Positions 1-7,900 of a stretch of 21,660 nucleotides of DNA are shown here, piece by piece; within the stretch, counting starts at the first letter, position 1; the number at the start of each line of letters is the position of its first letter. Position numbers and translations under genes: made by a program. The notes under the pieces are model-generated. The model did no database searches, had not been told where the DNA came from, and saw only the letters and a program-made list of their open reading frames with translations. Origin of the DNA: an uncultured Bacteroidales bacterium (GTDB lineage: Bacteria; Bacteroidota; Bacteroidia; Bacteroidales; Paludibacteraceae); NCBI GenBank assembly GCA_937910305.1, contig CALEPS010000016.1:1-21660 (forward strand). Direction: 5' to 3'.

Positions 1-367
1 ATTCCTCACTGCTGCCTCCCGTAGGAGTTTGGACCGTGTCTCAGTTCCAATGTGGGGGACCTTCCTCTCAGAACCCCTACTGATCGTCGGCTTGGTGGGC
101 CGTTACCCCACCAACTACCTAATCAGAAGCGTGCTCACCCATAGTCCTTACGTTTCAAATGATCGTCATGCGGCGTTCACTCACATGGAGCTTTAATCCA
201 ACTTTCGCTGGGCTATTCCCCGACTATGGACAGATTGCACACCTGTTACGCACCCGTGCGCCGGTCGCCGCCAGAAATAGCAAGCTACTTCCGCGCTGCC
301 CCTCGACTTGCATGTGTTAGGCCTGTCGCTAGCGTTCATCCTGAGCCAGGATCAAACTCTTCGTTGT
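1..367 (-). rRNA. 16S ribosomal RNA, 5' portion (partial)
   Basis: On the minus strand this reads as the 5' third of a bacterial 16S rRNA. The universal 27F site (AGAGTTTGATCCTGGCTCAG) lies at about 341-360, and the conserved ACTCCTACGGGAGGCAGCAG segment lies at the left edge. The 5' end is set at about 367 by aligning GAAGAGTTTGATC with the E. coli start; a few bases of uncertainty remain. The segment after 27F (GATGAACGCTAGCGACAGGC) is typical of Bacteroidales. The rest of the gene, and presumably 23S and 5S, run off the left edge. Confidence 0.97.
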
Positions 368-436
368 AAAAGAAATTATAACTTAGCTCAGAATAATCGA
401 ATTTATCAAGTGTAGAATCTTTTCGGGAACCATTTT

Positions 437-464
437 AATGAATAATGATTAATGAATAATGAAT
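437..464. repeat. Heptamer tandem repeat in the rRNA leader
   Basis: Four consecutive 7-bp units read AATGAAT, AATGATT, AATGAAT, AATGAAT on the plus strand. The array lies inside the predicted rRNA leader, about 70 bp upstream of the 16S 5' end. Confidence 0.85.
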
Positions 465-530
465 ATCCTCAATCGCTATCCATGTTATTTTACAGTTCTT
501 GTACTACATCTTGTTATGAATAGACAATCT

Positions 531-541
531 TTCAAAGATCA
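531..541 (-). promoter_or_regulatory. boxA-like antitermination site
   Basis: The minus strand reads TGATCTTTGAA, close to the bacterial boxA consensus TGCTCTTTAAC. It lies about 50 nt downstream of the predicted rRNA start, where the NusB/NusE-dependent antitermination complex would load. The call rests on the match and position only. Confidence 0.45.
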
Positions 542-593
542 TTTTTGCTTGCGCTCTTTTGGGCTACCCCAGATTTTTGGGCGAAAGCGAGTG

Positions 594-625
594 CAAAGGT
601 ACTGCTTTTTTTTGAACTGACCAAA
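594..625 (-). promoter_or_regulatory. rRNA operon promoter (Bacteroidota type)
   Basis: On the minus strand a -33 TTTG (625-622) is separated by 20 bp, including eight consecutive A's, from a -7 TACCTTTG (601-594). This matches the TTTG / TAnnTTTG promoter of the Bacteroidota primary sigma factor. A 29-bp core (588-616) is identical to the core of the dnaA promoter at 19593-19621 and nearly identical to that of tRNA-Glu. Confidence 0.8.
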
Positions 626-879
626 TATTTTTGCATTTTTTTTGCATTATTTTTTCACTTTCTTTATAAGTCATTGAAAATCAACAATGATGATAAATGC
701 CTTTTTTCGAGTTCTTTCTGTCCTTTTGCTAAAAAGAGGTCAGAATCGGTCCGGAGCCTCTCTTCTTACGCACGCACGTGTCATAATAATAGGGAACGCG
801 CATACGCGCGCGATATAGTAGGCACTTGCGTGAGGAGCAGCAGAGTTGCCCGAATACGCTACGAGAGGGGGTGTTTCAG
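626..879. other. Spacer between dtd and the rRNA promoter
   Basis: No credible gene is seen. The notable feature is an imperfect inverted repeat with arms at 771-782 and 821-832, enclosing a CG-rich alternating segment at about 796-812. It could end dtd transcription or insulate the rRNA promoter, but no clear T-run follows it on the minus strand. Confidence 0.4.
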
Positions 880-1341
880 TTATGATTTTGGGGACAGGTC
901 GTCTGAATCAAGGAGGATCGTGACAGGTCCGTCATTGACAAAATCTACCTTCATGTCTGCGCCGAACCGTCCTGTCTGAACCGGCAGGTGGTATGTTTCG
1001 CGCAGGGTGTTATTGAAATAGTCATACAGCGGCGAGGCTTGTTCGGGCCGTGCAGCGCGTATGAACGAAGGCCTGTTGCCTTTGCGGCAATCGGCATATA
1101 GAGTGAATTGGGAAATACTCAGGACAGCACCTTCTATATCATGGAGAGCGAGGTTCATCTTCCCTTCGGGGTCTTCGAACACGCGTAGTTGTGCTATTTT
1201 CTTCGCCAAGAGATCCGCTTCGGCGGGGGTGTCCGAGTCGGTAAATCCGACCAGAAGGACGAAGCCTTTAGCTATTTTTCCCACTACCGCGCCATCGATA
1301 CGGACTTCCGCGCGGCTGCAACGTTGAACAACTACTCGCAT
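880..1341 (-). CDS. dtd: D-aminoacyl-tRNA deacylase
   Basis: The 153-residue protein has the usual full length of DTD, a cytoplasmic homodimer that hydrolyses D-amino acids from mischarged tRNAs. The sequence begins MRVVVQRCSRAEV, as the family does. It has the catalytic SQFTLYAD motif at residues 77-84 and the Gly-cisPro motif within NDGPVTI at 136-142. The start at 1341 lies 8 bp after the stop codon of the upstream small exported protein, inside a GGGGTTA heptamer array, so it is probably the last gene of the giant-protein operon. Pairing a translation-quality enzyme with a secreted giant has no obvious functional logic. The family call is secure. Confidence 0.96.
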   Translation of the reverse strand: MRVVVQRCSRAEVRIDGAVVGKIAKGFVLLVGFTDSDTPAEADLLAKKIAQLRVFEDPEGKMNLALHDIEGAVLSISQFTLYADCRKGNRPSFIRAARPEQASPLYDYFNNTLRETYHLPVQTGRFGADMKVDFVNDGPVTILLDSDDLSPKS

Positions 1342-1345
1342 GTCA

Positions 1346-1366
1346 GGGGTTAGGGGTTAGGGGTTA
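1346..1366. repeat. GGGGTTA heptamer repeat at a gene junction
   Basis: Three perfect copies of GGGGTTA (plus strand) form the last codons and the stop of the 130-residue protein and reach to within 5 bp of the dtd start codon. On the coding strand the unit TAACCCC places a TAA every 7 bp, so three units give a stop in every reading frame. Confidence 0.9.
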
Positions 1367-1742
1367 GAGGACGGCGGCGGAAGGTAAGGAATGCTATATA
1401 CCCTACCGCCAGCAGAAGCATAACTCCCCATGGCGTATCGCCGATGGGGGAATGGAAATCATACTCTCCAATTGCACCTCCCGGACGTCCCCTGCGAGGT
1501 CCGCTAGCAGCGGCGGGTGAGAATGCCCCACCCTCGCCGTTGAGGGACTCAAAGTTAGATGCGCTAATCGTTGTGAGCGAGCCGACAGGCTGTGTTCTAT
1601 CATAATGCGTCATTTGCCGGGTTGCTTGGTTATCGCCCATATAGGACGAGGTGGAGCTAAAGGCAATGGGCTGATAGTCCACAGCTATCAACCTAGAAGA
1701 AAACACCAATAAACAAACTAATATACCTTTTATTTTCCTCAT
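1350..1742 (-). CDS. Small exported protein with PIGD-type membrane tail, coupled to the giant T9SS protein
   Basis: A 130-residue protein of unknown function. Residues 1-20 form a signal peptide (MRKIKGILVCLLVFSSRLIA). The middle is low-complexity and rich in S, T and G, with a basic GPRRGRPGG stretch at 81-89. The C-terminus has a PIGDTPW motif at 99-105, one hydrophobic helix at about 106-121 and RRR at 122-124. That order (short motif, membrane helix, arginine cluster) is the layout of processed surface-sorting tails such as LPXTG or PEP-CTERM, but the motif is neither of those. The start ATG overlaps the giant gene's TGA (ATGA), implying translational coupling. The last residues (PLTPNP) come from a heptamer repeat. 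I infer an accessory or anchoring partner of the giant protein; the molecular role is not shown. Confidence 0.8.
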   Translation of the reverse strand: MRKIKGILVCLLVFSSRLIAVDYQPIAFSSTSSYMGDNQATRQMTHYDRTQPVGSLTTISASNFESLNGEGGAFSPAAASGPRRGRPGGAIGEYDFHSPIGDTPWGVMLLLAVGYIAFLTFRRRPLTPNP

Positions 1743-1966
1743 CTTATTACCACCCTTTCGGCTTTATTGCCACGAGTGATGACATATACACCCGTAGGCA
1801 GGTTAATACGTGCAAGTAGCTCATTTTCACCAAGTACAGCCACTTTACGTCCGAGGAGATCATAGACAATTGTAGTTTGTGATTTGTCATTTGTGATTTG
1901 TGGCTGGCTATTCTCATCCTCGACAATATCTATGCCGGTAGTAACACCTTGCTGGTTTTCGCCGGA
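1739..1966 (-). other. Region encoding the T9SS type A C-terminal sorting domain
   Basis: It encodes the last 75 residues of the giant protein, including YDLLGRKV, the turn motif LPTGVYVI and the terminal RVVIR. These are the conserved elements of type A sorting domains recognised by the T9SS translocon and sortase PorU. None of the T9SS core genes except a possible PorG-like barrel is in the window. Confidence 0.85.
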
Positions 1967-4900
1967 CGTGATTTGACTGTTACCATTGATGAAGTAGCGC
2001 ATTTGATCGCTCTGCGGCGTGCGTACAGCCACTTCCAGTCCATTATGGATCGACAAACTGTCACCTGTGACGGCATCGTACAGATAGATTGCTCTATCCC
2101 ACTCTCCATCGGTATAGAAGGAGAGGAAGGTATAGTCGCTGTACGAATAATCCGGCAAAGTGGTAAATACCAGCGGCACCAAGCCGAGCGAATCACGTAT
2201 GTCTTGCATGAGGGCATGGTTATCCGCTATCGTGTACATCGAGAGCGGCGTAGCGAACGACTCATCGCTATAGTAGTTAAGACCGGAAGAGATGCAAAGA
2301 GCATCCTCTCCATAGACATATCCACGGCTTGCGCCCATTTGCTCGCCCAACGTGAGGTAGGATTTCTTAACCCCCATGTCGGTCTCATTGGAAGCGGTAA
2401 TATAGAGGTGCTTCTTATTAGTGATTAGTGATTGGTGATTAGCTATTCTACGTTGCGGTGCAGAAGCGATGCCTTCTCCACTAACGACCGTACCTTCACC
2501 AGTGATAGCCACCATTGCAGATGGTTTGAGTTTGATAGTGAGGGATGTAGCTTCTGTGGCAGCAATGAGTCCCACCGCGCGCTCCGGTGCAATGAAGAAC
2601 TGACCGGGACCATCAATGGTCTTGACGGTATAAGTAGAGGTAGTGCCATCTATCAGTTTGTAAGCTGTGAAATGGTAGGTACCCCCTTCGTGTTTGAGCA
2701 CGGACTCATTGTCCACACAGAGTTTATATACATCGATGAGCGACATGGTCGGGTTACCGAAGAAGAATATCTCGGAAGGTGTTTCGTTATGAAGCGTATA
2801 GGAGATACCATCCTCATCGCCAAGTGCAGTCTTATCGTATGCCAAGTTGCGGGTCATCTTATTCGGACGGTTTATATTGATTGCCGGACCGGATATATAC
2901 ATGCCGCCATACTTGCCATATCCGTTATAGGAGTCATCCGGTTTAGGGAGCCGAACGATGATCTCATTGCCATCTGCATCGGTCTCGTCATAGCCCACCA
3001 GCACACACGCGCTACCCGGAGCATAGTGCATCTCCAGACTCGGTGTCTTTACCCAATCGACGGAGTTCTTCGACTGCTGTTTTGTGCCGTTATTCACCGG
3101 CGTGCCGTCCTCATCGGTATTATAGAAAGGAACAGGCACGGAGGCGTTGTAGAAACCTTGATATAAGGCGAAGGGATAGACGCGTGGGTTGTAAGAGCCG
3201 GAGTAGTTGGTATATGGGAAGGGGTTCGGCGCGAAGTCCTCGTTGTCAATCGAAGCGCCGGAGCCCGGTGTGCCCGGATCATAAGTAGTGGCATACGGGA
3301 TATACATATCACCCGAATAGACATCATTAATAGCCGCGGAAAAGGTCTGCCAGTTGCCTGTTGTGAGCGCCACGTCTATATATGCTGTCTCGTACGCCAG
3401 TTTTTCCTGTCCTAAGATCTGCGAGCGGGGCTTGAAGAGGATCTTTCGGCAGGTATTTTTCTTATAGCCGTAATGGAGTGTATCTAGTTGGTCCTTCACT
3501 ACATCAGAGACGATAGGCAGCATACCTTCCGCCACTTCCGTGATAATTACCTTCGTATCTCCCATCGGCACAGTAGCTTTGAATCCGTCAGCCGGCGGGT
3601 TCGCCATTACCGGAGCCCAGTTATGATCATCATTCCAGTAGTTCGCCTTTCCCGCATAAGAGGGGGTCCAGCGCACTGTGTCCGGCGCGATAGCAAGGAT
3701 GAATTCTGCATAACCGACAGAACCTGTTGCTTCTGTGAATGTTGAGCCGACTGTTGCCCTGTAATACGGAGCACGGAATCTATACCAATATCCGGCTTTG
3801 AGCGTATAGTCATTACCAGGCGCGGGAGTGAAAGTGACAATCGTATCTGTTTTTCCTGTAGTTCCTCCTGCATAATAGTAGTCACTCACCGCCACAGGAG
3901 GTGTCTCGCCGCGTACATCTTTGTCTTGACGATAACGGAAGGTTTTAGTTTGGACTGCATTATTCCACGAAGGCTCGTTCGTTTCGATGATAGTTGTGGC
4001 ATCCCAACCCAATACCGCTACGTTTGAGCCGTCATGTGTAATTGCCGAGACACGCACCGGCAAACTGCTATTAGCGTCAGTAGCGGAAGCACGGACAATC
4101 GGAACAATATAGTAGTTACCGGCAAACATATTATCCCATCCGAACCGCAATGAGAAATCGGCTTGATTGGAGTGTATCTCAAACCATCTTGGTGTTCTAC
4201 ATACCGGCACGGATCTTGTCTCGCTGGTAGTAGCATCGATATAATGACCGCTTGCCGGTATCGGCCATAACACATTATACGAGTTATTATTCGAAGCCAT
4301 ATATATATCGTATGACGAGAGGCCTATTTCAATGAATGCAGAGTCCACGATCAAGCGATTGAGGGTGGTATACATCGAGTCTGCCTGCGCTTTGCTATGA
4401 CCCTCATACATAAAGTCTTCCGGCCGAATATTATTCCAATTGGTTTCCAGGCGCATTGTATTCTCCGGTACATCCGTGCGGAAAATAGTCATCACCTCCC
4501 TGAAATAAGCGCGCGAACATCCGAATCGGTTCTCAAACCATTCATCTGCACCGAATCCTTGGTCATCGCTCAAAGTATGTACGACATCGAACATACAACT
4601 TCCCGAACCCGGTCTCTTGCCATCCGGCAGGAAGGCATCATTGATAGTAGCCGTCACTGCATATGCTGCGTTGGGTTCACGTAGGTTGTGCGCCTCGTCC
4701 GACCCGTTTAATTCGGAACGTGTATAGTTCGGCCAAACGCCGTCGTATCCGGAGACGTGCAACTCCACAGGGTTATTAATGGAGATAATACGTTCTGAGG
4801 CACAACCAGCCGTTGAGAAGTTAGGGTGAGCGTCCTTATTCGGAATAATAGCCATGACTACACGGAACGTATCTCCGACCAAAGCATGGACCTCTTGCGA

Positions 4901-7900
4901 CAGATACATCACATAGTAAGCATGCTCCGCGTCAGGCCCTTCATTCACATAACATTTACTTCTTGTCGCTACTTGGCCGGCATCCACAATTGAATCACAA
5001 GGCGTTGTACCGTTACAAGGTACATATGAAGGAGCGGGTATTGAGATAACGCCACAGCTCTTGCCATTGATATCTGTTGCCGGCGTTGCAGAAACATCGT
5101 TTACATAAGAGGCTATGTCTCCTTCGGCAGGAGAAGCCTCAGCGTTTGTACTCAAAGGTTTGTATGTATCGCCATCTTTTTTCTGGTATTGGTAGGCGAT
5201 AAGCGTTCCTGCGGGATATCCGGCATTCCTATAATCCAAGCGTGCTATGATGCCAACATCTCCACCGGCTTCATTTACCAGACAGGCATCTTTGTTTTGG
5301 AACACACTAACCGGACGCTCTTTGGCGATGAAACGCATTCGGTCTATCAATATATAGGCATCGTCCAAAGTCGAACCCGTGAGTGTAGCCACACAGCGGA
5401 AAGCATCTTTATCTGCGATCTTAGAGCGATCTAAGGGCAATACAAACTGCTGCCATTGACCGCTCTCATAGTCTAACTCTCCGGTCTTGAAGCGAGAAAT
5501 AGGCACCCAGTCGCCTTCACCAATTTTGCCTTGTAATTCTGCCGTCACTTGTGGGAGATAACCATTATCCAGCGGATTGCAGAGGTTGAAAGTAAGGTAA
5601 ATATCTTGATCTGTGCAAGGTAACTGCGGATACGTGAAATTAAAGATTGTCACCGGTTTCTTTGCCGCATGAATACATAACATATATCCGTTTTCTGCAC
5701 CTGCCATTGCAGTCGTAGTATGGCCATCCTTACTAAACTTATTCAAATAGGCATATTCGCCAGCGGCAGGTAGGTCTGTGGCAAATACACGTTTTGAAGC
5801 AGGAATCTCTCCTTTATCCGCATCTGTTCCAACGGGATAGTGGTAGCTCAATTCGGTAATAGGCCACGGCAAGGTATGGTAATGTGCTTTCACATCCGAT
5901 GTTCCGGGTGCAGGGAAATTCTCGTTTCCTAACGTATAGAGAATGTCGTAGTTGTTTTGAATATTATCTTCTGTAAGAATCGCAGAGGTACTTGGTCCTT
6001 CTTCAGCTGCATTTCTGGTAACGACCGTAAATTTCGCCAGTTGGAAATGCTCTGTGCGCAGGCGATAGTAAATCGTCTCATTAGCAGTTGTATGCGTTGT
6101 AGCGCTTATCCGTAAGTTTCCATCGTCGAGCCAGCGATAGTTCGCATTGTTTGTTCCTTTTCGCGCCACTTCAGTCGACCATGTAGTTCCATCCGTGCTC
6201 TTTTCCCAACGAGGGGTCTCGAAATGGTATATATTCACAGGTTCCTCTATTTCAAAGAAGAACCAGGCACGGTTCGCATCAGAACCATCGCCGTTTACTT
6301 CAAAATTATTAGAATATCGCCCTCTTATATTCGTTTCACACGCACTGAGATAGCCACTATACGACACTCCAAATCGGAAAGACATATACATCGACATCAT
6401 TGCATTGTCATTTCCGGTTATTCGACGGTTGTCCGAAACGGCATTTATCTGAACAGTTATATTTTTTGTTCCACTCACATCGCTTTCATCACCTCGTATC
6501 CATGCAACATTCTGGCCTGGTATCAAGCTATTGTGATATCCCCAGAAATACATCAATGGATAGCTCTCGCTTTGCTTGTATATTTGTATCGTGGCAGAAT
6601 TAGCATCGTGACTTATCTTCTTTAGCGACATTGTATAATTACTTTGCACAGAAGGATTTAAGTAGCCATCTTCTATGAAATGCGTGAGTTTTGCTATTGT
6701 CGTAACAGAATCTGCATACCCTGCGTACGCAGGATCCTCATTACCGTTTTCACCTAACAAATAGCCGCTTCCATAAGAACTACTGGAGGAATACTTATAT
6801 GCGCTGGCAATGAGAATGGTCTTCTTGGAATTATTATCCATAGCCTGAATATCAGCTAACGTCAACAATTTAGCGCGACGCTTAGTTTTTCCTTCTTCAT
6901 ACTGCCTTCCCACACGGGCATAACAATTTGATTTGGAATCTGCCACGCCGTCCCTCTTGGTTCCCATATTGGCATCGTTAGTGCCTGTCGGGTTGAAATA
7001 ATAGATATATTGCAAGTGGTCGCGTTCTACTACATCCCCATCATCGCTCACAGGGTATTGCTGTTGCAACGAGAAAGCCTTACCAGCCGGAACAATCACA
7101 GTGTGCTCCTCCATCCATTTATCATCCGTTCCCACTGTGCCATTCACACGACAATGAGACATCTTCTCCGCTTGGACTTTTGCCGGCTGGATATCTATTA
7201 TCTGGCGATAACTCAAGGTAGGTTCCACTACAGCGCTTAAGTTTTTATTCACCTCACCCGTAGGTTCAATATCATAGTACGCACTCACCTCGCAAGCAAC
7301 CTGACCGCTTTTACTATTACTCGACGGATAACTGATTGACGGAATAGGCACAGACCTATCGGTTCTAAAGTGGTCCGTTGCGTACTTATCGTTGGTCGGA
7401 TTCGCAACATCTTTCATCACTTCCCAACGACCGCGGGAAGAAGCATCTGACGTGTTGTTAATCTCCATAAAGTTTTGCCCCAATGCATTTGTCGGCTGGT
7501 CATTCCACGTCCAAGTGTCGCCATACAATAGGTCCTTCTCGCGTTTATCTTCATCATAGATAAACCAACGATAGTACCCCCAGTGGTCACGGTGGAGCAA
7601 CAATTGCAAATTCTCTTCAGGAATGGCGTAGAACGTCTGCTTTTTCTCGTGAACAGGTTGCAAGTCAGAGCCGCCGCCTTTGTGGCTAAACGAATATATC
7701 TCTGCACTCGTTGAGCCATAACCTAACTGTTGAATCCATATACTACGCGTACTCTCTGCCCAATCGCCCTCTGCCGAAGAGTGACGATAGCGATAGGTAT
7801 AGCGAATTTGCGCCAAACGGTTGTCCAGATTTTCTTCCGTAGCAGCCTTGACTGTCACCTGTATCTGATTCTTGGCTGTCAGACTCACGCTAGTTATCCA

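Larger units (their letters stand above)
368..593 (-). other. rRNA operon leader
   Basis: About 220 nt of transcribed leader lie between the predicted rRNA promoter and the 16S 5' end. It contains a boxA-like site at 531-541 and four heptamers at 437-464. No open reading frame in it looks real. Confidence 0.6.
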
